Positions 1 to 7,804 of a stretch of 11,438 nucleotides of DNA are shown piece by piece. Position 1 is the stretch's first letter; each line of letters starts with the position of its first letter. The stretch lies in contig JNEM01006179.1 of assembly GCA_000697335.1 (NCBI GenBank), positions 1 through 11,438 on the forward strand, written 5' to 3'. Origin of the DNA: Conidiobolus incongruus B7586 (Eukaryota > Entomophthoromycota > Entomophthoromycetes > Entomophthorales > Conidiobolaceae). Position numbers and translations under genes: made by a program. The notes under the pieces are model-generated. The model worked only from the letters and a program-made list of their open reading frames with translations, ran no database searches and was not told the origin of the DNA.

Positions 1-400
1 TTCTTATATATTTATTTAATGAATAATATGAATTTCTAATAAAATCGATAAAAAAAACTTATAAATTCTGATTAGATAATACTTTAATTTTTTTTTATTT
101 TGAATGATTGATTTAAATAGCTTATAGTTTTAATTTTAATTTTAATATATTAATAATAATAAGGGTTTTTTTACAATTAAAATAATAAACTATATTTTAG
201 TATAATTTTAATTTATCTACCTATGACTTTTATTCAATAAATTATATTAAAATTATATTTTTATTAGATTAACTATACTAATAATAATCTCTCAAAAATA
301 TCCTATTAAATATATACAAAGTAAAAATTAGTCAGAATTAAATAAATTAAAAACAAATTAAATTATGAAAAAAAAAATTGGAATATTTGAGTGTCACCAA
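1..400. other. AT-rich spacer, nothing recognised
   Basis: This stretch is extremely A+T-rich, with homopolymer A and T runs and a stop codon every few codons in all frames. No RNA gene, inverted repeat or coding motif was recognised. It looks like ordinary intergenic DNA of an AT-biased genome. Confidence 0.5.
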
Positions 401-415
401 CCGTCATGGCATTAT

Positions 416-592
416 CTAAAACAAGGTTATATTATGAATATAAAACAAAAGTCCCTGAAGCAAGCCAAAATAAATAAAACAATTAGCACAGAATAAGAAA
501 ATATAAAAGAACATATCAGAATAGTTCATTAAGCTATTCTGATCATTACTTGAAAGATCCAAGAACTGATAAACCCTTCTTCTCAACATCAT
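416..592 (-). CDS. possible small hydrophobic protein, doubtful
   Basis: This is a 58-codon minus-strand frame with two adjacent ATGs at its start and a TAG end. The N-terminal part carries an RRR cluster (about residues 4-6). Residues about 27-52 are strongly hydrophobic and aromatic, enough for one membrane-spanning segment. I do not recognise the protein. T-rich DNA easily gives Phe/Leu/Ile-rich frames by chance, and the same segment is partly open on the + strand. The frame also contains the perfect 10-bp hairpin at 515-543. No promoter or splice context was seen. It is listed only because it is a Met-started small frame next to the G+C-richer island. Confidence 0.12.
   Translation of the reverse strand: MMLRRRVYQFLDLSSNDQNSLMNYSDMFFYIFLFCANCFIYFGLLQGLLFYIHNITLF
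515..543. repeat. perfect 10-bp inverted repeat, 9-nt loop
   Basis: ATCAGAATAG at 515-524 is exactly complementary to CTATTCTGAT at 534-543, with a 9-nt spacer between them. The stem does not extend at either end. No T-tract follows on either strand, so it does not look like a simple terminator. It sits at the left edge of the G+C-richer island. Confidence 0.6.
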
Positions 593-735
593 AGTATTTT
601 ATAATAAGAAACACATATTATGGTAATGTTTCATTACCTTTTCTCCCCTGTAGTTTTAAAATAAGTTCCCCTTGTAGAGCCCTCGCAGGTATCCACCTTT
701 GTACTCGTTGTCACCATTCTATGTGTAACGATTAG

Positions 736-761
736 CTGTGGAGGAACTTGGTTGACCACAG
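736..761. repeat. short GC-rich hairpin
   Basis: CTGTGG (736-741) pairs perfectly with CCACAG (756-761) across a 14-nt loop. It lies inside the G+C-richer island and is the first of several short stems there. A six-base stem alone is weak evidence for RNA structure. Confidence 0.35.
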
Positions 762-793
762 GGATTAATTGTTGGATCATGCGCTTGTGCCTA

Positions 794-878
794 CTAATGA
801 GCTGGGGAATTCTTATGCATCGATGTGATGACCTCGTGACGAATTCTTCGGCCTCTCATTAGCGGATCTTAGAGGCCG
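794..878. repeat. overlapping, mutually exclusive inverted repeats
   Basis: CTAATGAG (794-801) is exactly complementary to CTCATTAG (855-862), and the GAATTC at 807-812 pairs with the GAATTC at 841-846 inside the same fold. CGGCCTCT (849-856) is also perfectly complementary to AGAGGCCG (871-878) across a 14-nt loop. The two 8-bp stems share bases 855-856 and overlap sterically, so a transcript could form one or the other. The stems are seen directly. Any function is speculation, and the region may be only decayed coding DNA. Confidence 0.4.
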
Positions 879-920
879 TTGACAGATAGCTTTTCGTAGA
901 GGTGATCAACAATTATAGAA

Positions 921-1229
921 ATTAATTATGCTAAATATGGTATATTTGAAAGTCAATGGAGTTGAAAATAGAAATTAAACTTGTTAGCATATTTTATTTT
1001 AGTATCAAAGTTATAGTTGAATCCAATCTAATCATCGGTTGAAAACTTGATTAATCGAATAAGTCAAGTTTAATAATCTTAATGTCTCAAATTAGAAATA
1101 TAAATTCCTATGAGGCTGATAATTTTGGTCCTATGTGTCAATATTTTAAAAAAATTGCTTAAAGTGGTATAAAATATATTTATATCAGTGGGCTAATTTT
1201 ATAATATTTTAAAATTAATCAACATGATA
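921..1229. other. AT-rich link between two G+C-richer islands
   Basis: This stretch returns to AT-rich composition but carries fewer long A/T homopolymers than the outer spacers. Short protein-like + strand runs can be read (for example MLNMVYLKVNG near 928-960), interrupted many times. It may be part of the same fossil as the islands on either side. Nothing can be assigned. Confidence 0.25.
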
Positions 1230-1423
1230 AATATGGTAGCACGTCTTGGGAAAGCCGTCTCCAGAGTAGTTTTAATAAAAGTGAGAAATCTGGTGAATTC
1301 CAGGTGAGTGTTAGGAAGATAGGGGGTTTATTGGTTTAAGTCATATAGCTGGGAGGACCCAGATCGAACTCTCCTTTTTAGGATAGCTCTAATTCCGGAT
1401 TTTATATAGTGTGAGTTGGGTAA

Positions 1424-1448
1424 GGTGATTCATGAGATTCACCGGTGA
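1424..1448. repeat. palindrome cluster GGTGA...TCACCGGTGA
   Basis: GGTGA at 1424-1428 pairs with TCACC at 1439-1443, and TCACCGGTGA (1439-1448) is itself a perfect 10-bp palindrome. The interior contains the palindrome TCATGA. The same 5-mer thus occurs three times in alternating orientation within 25 bases. It lies in the purine-rich island. Confidence 0.5.
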
Positions 1449-1551
1449 CTTTCATCATCGGCCAATTAAAAAATAGAATGGGAGCAGATGGTGTGCGAGG
1501 GGGAAATGACTTTAATATAAGGTTGATGTAAGGATATTTGGGTAGAAGGGA

Positions 1552-1568
1552 GTCACCTGACTCGTGAC
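1552..1568. repeat. nested short stems
   Basis: GTCAC (1552-1556) pairs with GTGAC (1564-1568), while GAGTC (1550-1554) pairs with GACTC (1559-1563). The two stems overlap and exclude each other, as in the 794-878 cluster. The string CTCGTGAC occurs here (1561-1568) and in the first island (833-840). Five-base stems are weak evidence alone. Confidence 0.3.
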
Positions 1569-1599
1569 AATAGAATAGCTTGGGAAGGATGATAAATTA

Positions 1600-2550
1600 A
1601 ATTAATAATGAGTGAAACTAAAAAAGTTGAATATTTCTAATTGAGGAAATATAGCATCCTAATCGGAACCAGTATACTTTCAGTTTAGTCTTATTTGAAT
1701 GAAATTGACCAAAAAAATTATATCAAAGTGACTTAATGCGTGGTAAATTGAAATCTTAAACTTCAAAAACAGAATCTGGATGAAAGATTAGTTTATTTGA
1801 TTTTATAATGTTGAATCAAAAATTATTATTTTTAGAATGGTTATTTTATAATCTGAAATTAAAAAATGAAAAAAATTTAAATAATAATATTAAATAATGC
1901 ACCAGTATTGACTTATTTTAGGCATATTTACTCTTTCAAAGATCATAAAAATAATTAAATTAATACAACATTTTCTAATAATATCTATCATATTCACTTT
2001 CCTAATTGTAAAAGGAGTATAATAAGCATATGCAATTAATTGATAATGTTCGGTTTTAATTTTTTTCAAAATTTGAAAAACTAAATCTATGTAATGAATA
2101 ATAAACTAAAGGAGCTATTGAATTATCAAATTTAGGCTTTTGAACTATCAATATTAACTAATTACACAATATTGATATTCCAATTCAAAAGGTAGTAAAT
2201 TTAGTTATATATAAAACATTGCATGAAATACTGTATCAAAGCGAATATATAGATTTTTCCTTAATGTTGTTATTAAAAAGCGCTAATAGAATATCAATAA
2301 AATATTTTCAACTATCTCGAATAAGGTTATTAGAATACATGTCACATTTCTTAAAATTATTTTTTATTACATTTCCAAACTTTAAAATATGAAGCTTAGT
2401 TGAATTGATGAAAAATAAATGATTTTGACAACCACATTAATCAAAGTGACCTTATTTCAATAAAAGTTTCCAGTTTATCCCAAATTTGGTTATACAAATC
2501 GGTATTGATAAATTCCAGGTTTTATAATCTGACTCCGAATAATTAAATAC
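1600..2550. other. spacer, no gene recognised
   Basis: This is AT-rich sequence with only short open runs. One + strand run of about 40 codons (about 2415-2545) reads through to just before the ATG at 2551 in a different frame. No domain motif was identified. The only clear structure is the inverted repeat at 2128-2202. Confidence 0.35.
2128..2202. repeat. long imperfect inverted repeat (hairpin)
   Basis: Three complementary blocks occur in order. AAATTTA (2128-2134) pairs with TAAATTT (2196-2202). CTTTTGAA (2137-2144) pairs with TTCAAAAG (2184-2191). TATCAATATT (2146-2155) pairs with AATATTGATA (2168-2177). In total 25 base pairs form around a 12-nt loop, with small internal loops on both sides. 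No target-site duplication was apparent, so a MITE is not supported. It could be a foldback remnant or chance in AT-rich DNA. Confidence 0.5.
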
Positions 2551-2799
2551 ATGTGGTTGAATATCTTGCACAAATATTGGATTGGTGAAAATAGGAATGT
2601 GGAATATTTTCATATGTTTGATCAAGTATTATTTTTCATTGATTGTGAAGCACCGTATATTTCTTCCTATTATAGGTTAATTATACTCAGATTTCATTAC
2701 AATTACTATATAATTGGTTTTCAAGACCTGTGGATAAAGATAAATGAAATTACTAAATTCTATTTATTGAATGTAAGCGAAAACTACTATAAATGGTAA
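2551..2799 (+). CDS. uncharacterised 82-residue open frame, doubtful
   Basis: This Met-started frame is unusually long for sequence this AT-rich and is rich in Tyr, Ile, Asn and Phe with four Trp. No signal peptide, clear membrane helix or known motif is visible. Its TAA stop lies inside the string GTAAGT (2796-2801), a perfect 5' splice donor, so it could be one exon of a longer spliced gene. A second GTAAGT lies at 2883. No convincing downstream exon was found. A rough stop-frequency estimate gives about one frame of this length by chance in a window this size and composition, so it may mean nothing. A decayed coding remnant is the other option. Confidence 0.15.
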   Translation: MWLNILHKYWIGENRNVEYFHMFDQVLFFIDCEAPYISSYYRLIILRFHYNYYIIGFQDLWIKINEITKFYLLNVSENYYKW

Positions 2800-4400
2800 G
2801 TAACTCCGATTATATGGTAGAAATATTAAAATATTTAGTAACATGATAATAATGAAGCACCCAAGTTCGATTTTGTCTACTGGTAAGTGATTCATACCTG
2901 TATATTTTAAGGATTTCTATTGACTATGCACATTCCCAAATTCAGATTATTTATTATCACAATTAGTTGATTCTAACCCGATTGTCATTATGAGTTTCAC
3001 AAGAGACATAGTAGTCAAATCTATTTATTTAATTGATATCAAGATTGATAAAATTTAAAAATAATATTAAGCCAAAAATTTGATTAATAGGTTTATTTAT
3101 ATGGGTTAAAATTTTAATCTAAGTTCAAAGCATAATCAATATACATATATGCAATATTGGTTTTATTCATATCTTTGGAAATATAATGTTAGAATATTAT
3201 AGCAGAAGCTGGATCGTAATGATATTGACATATTCTTTAAATACATTTTTTCATTAAAAGTTTGAAATTGTTAGCATTACTTACAAAAATAAATTTAAAC
3301 ATTTTAATTAATAATTGAACCTAATCAAAATCAATAATTTAATGAAAATATTAATTATATATATTCAGCAATCTTATAAAACTTACAGTGAAAATAATCA
3401 AGTATTATTATAAACACACAGAGATATCTTATGAAGTATATACTTATTATTAATTTAGTATTATATTCTAAAATAATTTCATTTATTTAATAAATATTTC
3501 AATTTTCTATAGATTTCATTATATTAGTTAGTTTATTATTAAATAGCAAAGTGAAAGATTGTTAATAGTATTTCACCATTATATAATTATTTACAGAAGA
3601 TAATATGTAACTTATGGGTAATTTTATTAGTTATTATTGAAATATATATTCATTTAATACTAAATAAATATATATTTCAGTTTAATGGGGTTATTCCAAT
3701 TTTAAGAGTTAAGTATTATAATTAAAAACAAATCTATTTAAATTACTTATAGATATAAAAATCTAGTATCCATATTATATATTAAAACACATAACTAGAA
3801 TTCATATTATTAAATTTATATATTACTAAAATAAATGAAATTAAAAAAATATGTTTGTTTGAGCATTAACAGATAAAATTTTCAATTAAATGCTATTGAA
3901 TGCTAGTAAATACCCCCTTTTAAGGATCTTTCTACACAAAAATAGGGATATTAAATTATTGATTAGGATTAAGTAATTCAATTAGAAGATTTATAAATAC
4001 ATTGGGACATATTTCATGGTATTAATGATGATTAGGATAATTGATATAATTAAATAATACAATGGTAATAAGCTTGGGATAAAATTATAAAGCTTTTGAT
4101 TACCCAGTCATTTAATATTATTCATCAATATTTGAGAAATTGTAATATTGAATATTTAGTAAATTAGCGAAAGGAACATTAATAAAATTGAAATTAAAAA
4201 TGCTATTTTTAAATATTTAACACTATTAATATAAAATAATATATTTATTTTATCCATGAAATTTTATAATTTTTATGTTATATAAAATTATATTTATTTT
4301 AATCCAATAATACCCTCTAATTAGAAATTCGAGAAATTAAAAATGTATTTTTTCCATGAAATTTATATACAAAAAACAATACAAACATTACTGGTTCGTT
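2800..4400. other. AT-rich gene desert, nothing recognised
   Basis: This is mostly A/T with dense stops in all frames, short AT-simple tracts and no recognisable RNA gene or transposon end. The part to about 3050 is slightly less AT-rich and has a + strand open run of about 38 codons near 2861-2974, with no motif. The remainder is featureless by eye. Confidence 0.4.
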
Positions 4401-4402
4401 AC

Positions 4403-4451
4403 ATTACCAAATTCAGCATCTTTTCAAGATAGTGGATTTGAATTTGGTAAT
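4403..4451. repeat. perfect 12-bp inverted repeat with nested hairpin
   Basis: ATTACCAAATTC (4403-4414) is exactly complementary to GAATTTGGTAAT (4440-4451). Inside the 25-nt spacer, ATCTT (4418-4422) pairs with AAGAT (4426-4430) around a TTC loop, giving a nested stem. It lies about 530 bp upstream of the Zn2Cys6 start codon. It could be a small foldback footprint, a protein-binding palindrome or chance. The pairing itself is certain. Confidence 0.6.
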
Positions 4452-4882
4452 AATTGATTTACATAGTGTTTTCGATCCAGATCTCTCGCAAATTTTTATT
4501 ATATTAAATAATTTAATAAATTTATAAAACAAATAATATTTGATTTTACTAATTAATATGTAAATATAAATTATTTTTATTTTAAAACTATTATACTTTA
4601 TTTAATAAAGATTATTAGTTAAAGTCTGGTTATTAGAAAATATAGTTTCAAAATACTTGGCACTCGGTGTATAATTAATATGTTGCTAATGAGAAAATGT
4701 ACCAATAGTAAATGAATATCGGATATGATCACGAATCAGGTATCTAACTTAACCTCATATTTACAACCTGATGCTAATATAGAAAGTTTATATTAAAGTG
4801 ATACCAATCCTAGCCAATGATATTATTGGTGAAAATTTTATGGTGTGTGAGTTTATTATCAAAGAAATATGAAAATGTTTGA
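4452..4882. other. upstream region of the Zn2Cys6 gene
   Basis: This is AT-rich probable promoter-proximal DNA. CGG triplets, the usual half-site core of Zn2Cys6 proteins, are rare here; they occur at 4665-4667 and 4720-4722. They are about 55 bp apart and in the same orientation, so they do not form a classic paired site. The 11-mer AATATCGGATA containing the second one (4715-4725) recurs just after the gene at 5762-5772. Confidence 0.3.
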
Positions 4883-4890
4883 TATAAAAA
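4883..4890 (+). promoter_or_regulatory. TATA-like box
   Basis: TATAAAAA begins 99 bp upstream of the start codon at 4982 and is followed by the purine-rich GGAGA. A start site some 30 bp downstream would give a leader of roughly 70 nt. In AT-rich DNA such boxes are common by chance, so the call rests mainly on position. Confidence 0.35.
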
Positions 4891-4909
4891 GGAGACTTTA
4901 GAATTAAAA

Positions 4910-4942
4910 ATGACGTATAATATTTGTTTATTATCGCAGTGA
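4910..4942 (+). other. possible 10-codon upstream ORF
   Basis: ATG at 4910 opens a 10-codon frame ending in TGA at 4940-4942, wholly upstream of the main start at 4982. If transcription begins before 4910 the ORF would be in the leader and could damp translation of the regulator. The predicted start site lies very close to this ATG, so inclusion is uncertain. The string ending in CGCAG just before the TGA also resembles a 3' splice site, so this part of the leader could instead be intronic. Confidence 0.25.
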
Positions 4943-4981
4943 TTAAATATTGTATTGTTGATAGAATTCTATTGAATTACA

Positions 4982-5674
4982 ATGCCCAAAACAACTTTTA
5001 AAGTCAAATCAAGTAAATCCAACAAGAAATCTTGTACACAACATCTTTCTTCTGAATCGGTTGCCCCAAGACCTTGCGATAGATGTCGCAAGCATAGAAT
5101 TAGATGCGATAGGAACCCTAATCAATGCCACCATTGCAAGAGGAAAAATGTGGATTGTACCTATTTAGATATCCCAAAGAAAAGAGGGCCCAAATCCAGA
5201 ATTGATTTAGCTCTTGAACATTACCTCAATAGTTCCAACAATGATTTTTCATCAGATAATACACAAGAACCATTATCTATTGAATCAATTTATGAAACTA
5301 AAACAGAAAGTTATTCTCGCGACTTCTCGCCTACAATCAGTGACCCCATGATGATTAATATAAGTCTCATTGATAATCAATCGATATATCAGCCACTTTA
5401 TCATCCAGATCTATTTAATTTTTCATTCCCCATGAATATTCCTTTCATTAATATGAACAAATTTTATCCATCTACGATTTCTCCGCAAGTCATATATAAA
5501 ATTCCCAGCTGGGATTGGAATGGATATATGATGAATATGAATGATTTATCGACAAATATTACCTCCCAATGTTCATTATATCCAAACTCCAATTTTGATT
5601 CATTACCTCATGATTTTTGGTTAACTATATCTAATACTAATTCCGCCTATGATTCGACCTTTTATCACTTTTGA
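4982..5674 (+). CDS. Zn(II)2Cys6 (Gal4-type) transcription factor, short form
   Basis: The 230-residue product is a probable nuclear, sequence-specific DNA-binding regulator. Residues 32-59 form a canonical zinc binuclear cluster: Cys 32, 35, 42, 49, 52 and 59, spaced C-x2-C-x6-C-x6-C-x2-C-x6-C, with basic residues (RKHRIR, 36-41) in the recognition helix. The six cysteines would bind two zinc ions, and the family usually contacts CGG triplets. A basic Lys/Ser-rich N-terminus (1-17) and KKRGPKSR (66-73) may act as nuclear localisation and linker sequence. The rest is Ser/Asn/Tyr/Met-rich, probably disordered, with aromatic-acidic patches (WDWNGY near 178; FDSLPHDFW near 208) that could activate transcription. 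There is no obvious heptad coiled coil after the linker and no room for the large fungal regulatory domain found in full-length members. The start is the first in-frame ATG after a TGA at 4973, with A at -3. It appears intact and intronless. Its targets cannot be inferred. Confidence 0.92.
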   Translation: MPKTTFKVKSSKSNKKSCTQHLSSESVAPRPCDRCRKHRIRCDRNPNQCHHCKRKNVDCTYLDIPKKRGPKSRIDLALEHYLNSSNNDFSSDNTQEPLSIESIYETKTESYSRDFSPTISDPMMINISLIDNQSIYQPLYHPDLFNFSFPMNIPFINMNKFYPSTISPQVIYKIPSWDWNGYMMNMNDLSTNITSQCSLYPNSNFDSLPHDFWLTISNTNSAYDSTFYHF

Positions 5675-5700
5675 TATGGTTTCGCTTTTACTTTGAGAGT

Positions 5701-5706
5701 AATAAA
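5701..5706 (+). terminator. polyadenylation signal AATAAA
   Basis: A perfect AATAAA lies 27 nt after the Zn2Cys6 stop codon, followed by T-rich sequence and then an AT microsatellite. This is the expected place for 3' end formation. The hexamer is frequent in AT-rich DNA, so position is the main support. Confidence 0.45.
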
Positions 5707-5729
5707 CCGTATTATATTTTACAGTAAAC

Positions 5730-5746
5730 ATATATATATATATATA
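5730..5746. repeat. AT dinucleotide microsatellite
   Basis: This is an uninterrupted 17-nt alternating A/T run just downstream of the Zn2Cys6 gene's polyadenylation signal. Confidence 0.9.
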
Positions 5747-6208
5747 ATTCTTAAATGAACTAATATCGGATAATGAAGATATACGTATAAATTTTTAATA
5801 TAAAACATTCCGTTTAAATTGAGATTTTTCCTTTTTTCTAAAATTGATGACAATTTAATAGTAAATTCAACTAATTAAGATTTAAATCCAAAAAATCTCA
5901 ATAAAATTAAAATTTTATGTAGTTGAAATGTATTTTCTAGAGAAATATATACTAAACCTCTTATCAATTTTTAAATTTCATTTATACTAAGATGTTCATA
6001 TATATATTACTAATATTTATAAACAATTTTATAATATATTATAGTATATTTGAATTTTGAAAATTGATAAACATTTATAACTTTCTTATAATAAATATTT
6101 AAAGAAATATTTATGGAATAAGAATTGATATGAAATTTTGAGTTAATTTTGATATTTAATTTTGAAATTTACAATTTGACAGAAAATAAACCATTAAATT
6201 TTGAAGTG

Positions 6209-6232
6209 ATATATATATATATATATATATAT
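6209..6232. repeat. (AT)12 microsatellite
   Basis: This is a perfect 24-nt AT dinucleotide run, likely length-polymorphic between strains. Confidence 0.95.
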
Positions 6233-7500
6233 TTAAAAGTCTGTTTAATAAATTACAAACTGAAAAAAGTTCCAAATATGAACTTATTTTTCAATTGAGA
6301 ATAGTTTATTGGTATTATTTTTATCAAATTTATTAACAAAAATTCTTTATAATTAAATATTTGTTAATATTACCATAGTAATTAAAATAATTCGTGAAAC
6401 TATTATCAAGTTTGACTTAAATTACAGTATTATAAATCTATTTTTTCCAATTTTATAATTTTGATGACATATTTAGATAATCATAAGAATCAAAATTAAA
6501 TTATTATATCAGTTGAAATATTAATGACAAAATAATATGATGTAGACTTTTCAATTACAAATGTCTTCGCAAATTTTCTTAAAGATATATAGATTTGAAT
6601 ACGCAGTTATAATCACGAGTGCAATTTTGGCTATAATTTTGAAACTAAACATTATGTATATCTATGGCAGATATTTATTTAAATTAGGAATATAAGAGCT
6701 CAGTGTATTCTAAGGTTAATTTCTGAAATTTAGGTTTCACAATAATGAGTTTGATAAATATAATTTTTCATGGGATTTTAAAGTGATTAATATAAATTGA
6801 AAAGCTATCTTTTAGTGTTGGAAAATGAATGTTTGAAATTTATTATTTATTAAAATTGAGATATCTCTTATAATAAGTGAATATTTAATATAAGAATATA
6901 TACTTGATTACCTAAAATAAACTTGAGAGAAATGTTTTAGTTTTACATGACAATATATTTCTGAATATTGTGTTTTTGAACAGAATATTGGTAGTTAAAT
7001 ACATTGCATAAATATAACGACAAATTGATATTTGGAATAATATGAAAAATGATTGTAGAGTTCATATAAATCAGAAAATAATGATTATAATTAATTAATA
7101 TGATTAGTAATTTATTAGATATTCAAATTGAATAAGGAAATGCACATATATAATTATGAAAAACAACATTGTATTTTGAAAGATATAGTATCAAATAAAT
7201 ATAAATATTCAAATTAAATGAAATTTGTTTTTAGTAAATTTGAGATATGAATTACAATTAAAAATACATATTTAGTATATAATTTTGACAATATAGATAA
7301 AAAATATAAATTTTAAATATTATTACTTTAATTCATGAATAAAATTTTATATTACTATTAATAAGTTTTAGCCAGAAAATAGCTTTGAATTTGAATCTAA
7401 TAAACATATTTGAAAATTAGATTACAAATGAAAATCAAGAAATTAATAAAAATTTATTATGATAATTAAATCATTGATAAAAATGTTTTCTGGATCTAAA

Positions 7501-7550
7501 ATCGCTGAATTGCCATTTTGGTATTTTGACCTTTTCTGGTAAACAGCGAT
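7501..7550. repeat. 7-bp perfect stem with 36-nt spacer
   Basis: ATCGCTG (7501-7507) is complementary to CAGCGAT (7544-7550), and AAA (7498-7500) can pair with TTT beyond a one-base bulge. TTTTCTGG occurs just before the left arm and again inside the spacer. The stem is GC-containing in a very AT-rich context, which makes it slightly notable. Confidence 0.35.
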
Positions 7551-7804
7551 ATTTTGAACTCAACTAGGATTTTCACATGATTCTATTATCAAATAGCCAC
7601 TAGTCAGATGTTTTTTCTTATATATGATTGAAATTATTTTTATATTATTTCTATTAGTGAATTTAATTATATTATTCCATCTTTAGTAAGTTTCTTTATT
7701 GAAAATAATTGAATTTGATGTAATTCTTAATTAGTAAATCAATTATGAACATCCTTCAATAAGGATATTTTAGATTAAGTTAATTTAATTATATAAGTAT
7801 TAAA

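Larger units (their letters stand above)
400..920. other. G+C-richer island, probable decayed coding or structured sequence, family unknown
   Basis: Base composition changes sharply here, most strongly between about 640 and 910, with many C and G runs in an otherwise AT-dominated window. The + strand has open stretches. One of about 45 codons (about 595-732) has five cysteines spaced C-x7-C-x8-C-x2-C-x4-C and contains the block CTRCHHSMC. In the same + frame further on are protein-like blocks such as LSLADLRGR and FRRGD. The - strand also has a 73-codon open run (634-855), so the coding strand is uncertain. No frame is intact, several breaks are present, and no start, splice pattern or known domain was recognised. 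A fossil of a mobile or virus-like element, a dead host gene, or a structured non-coding RNA are all possible. I infer a fossil because the composition differs from the flanks and the frames are interrupted. Confidence 0.35.
1230..1590. other. second G+C-richer island, purine-rich + strand, probable decayed coding sequence
   Basis: The + strand is G-rich, with many GGG and GGTGA strings, unlike its surroundings. It has interrupted protein-like stretches in more than one + frame, including VYWFKSYSWEDPDRTLLF and DIWVEGSHLTRDNRIAWEG. A Met-started run begins near 1233. The string CAG|GTGAGT at 1301-1309 is a consensus-quality 5' splice donor, preceded by a roughly 40-codon open run in another frame. 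No known domain was recognised and no frame is intact, so I treat it as a fossil with several breaks. It may be the same unit as the 400-920 island. The strand call (+) is tentative because the complement also has proline/serine-rich open stretches. Confidence 0.3.
5750..7800. other. AT-rich gene desert
   Basis: No coding frame longer than a few dozen codons, no transposon ends and no RNA gene were recognised. It contains an (AT)12 run at 6209-6232 and a short stem at 7501-7550. The composition is uniformly A+T-rich with TTTTGAAATT-like strings repeated irregularly, typical of long-mutated non-coding DNA. Confidence 0.4.

Noticed and set aside
406-477. A 23-codon Met-started + strand frame (MALSKTRLYYEY...) as a first exon
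   Set aside because: It ends in a stop with no suitable splice donor inside it, and no domain is recognisable.
817-825. GCATCGATG, as found in 5.8S rRNA
   Set aside because: Only nine bases match, and neither the flanking 5.8S sequence nor any neighbouring rRNA is present.
770-835. GGATCAT and GTGATGA strings resembling box elements of U3 or C/D snoRNAs
   Set aside because: Order and spacing do not fit U3, there is no convincing D box and closing stem, and the segment also reads as decayed coding sequence.
634-855. A 73-codon open frame on the minus strand as a real gene
   Set aside because: The segment is less AT-rich, so such a run is not rare by chance. It has no upstream start, and the + strand reads more protein-like.
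1345-1376. A-box/B-box-like strings (TAGCTGGGAGG and GATCGAACT) followed by a T5 run, suggesting a tRNA or tRNA-derived SINE
   Set aside because: The two boxes are almost adjacent instead of about 30-40 bases apart, the B box lacks its final C, no cloverleaf can be drawn, and the segment is better explained by a CTGGG/CCCAG mini-hairpin.
4665-4722. Two CGG triplets as a paired Zn2Cys6 binding site
   Set aside because: They are about 55 bp apart in the same orientation, far outside the spacing of known paired sites.
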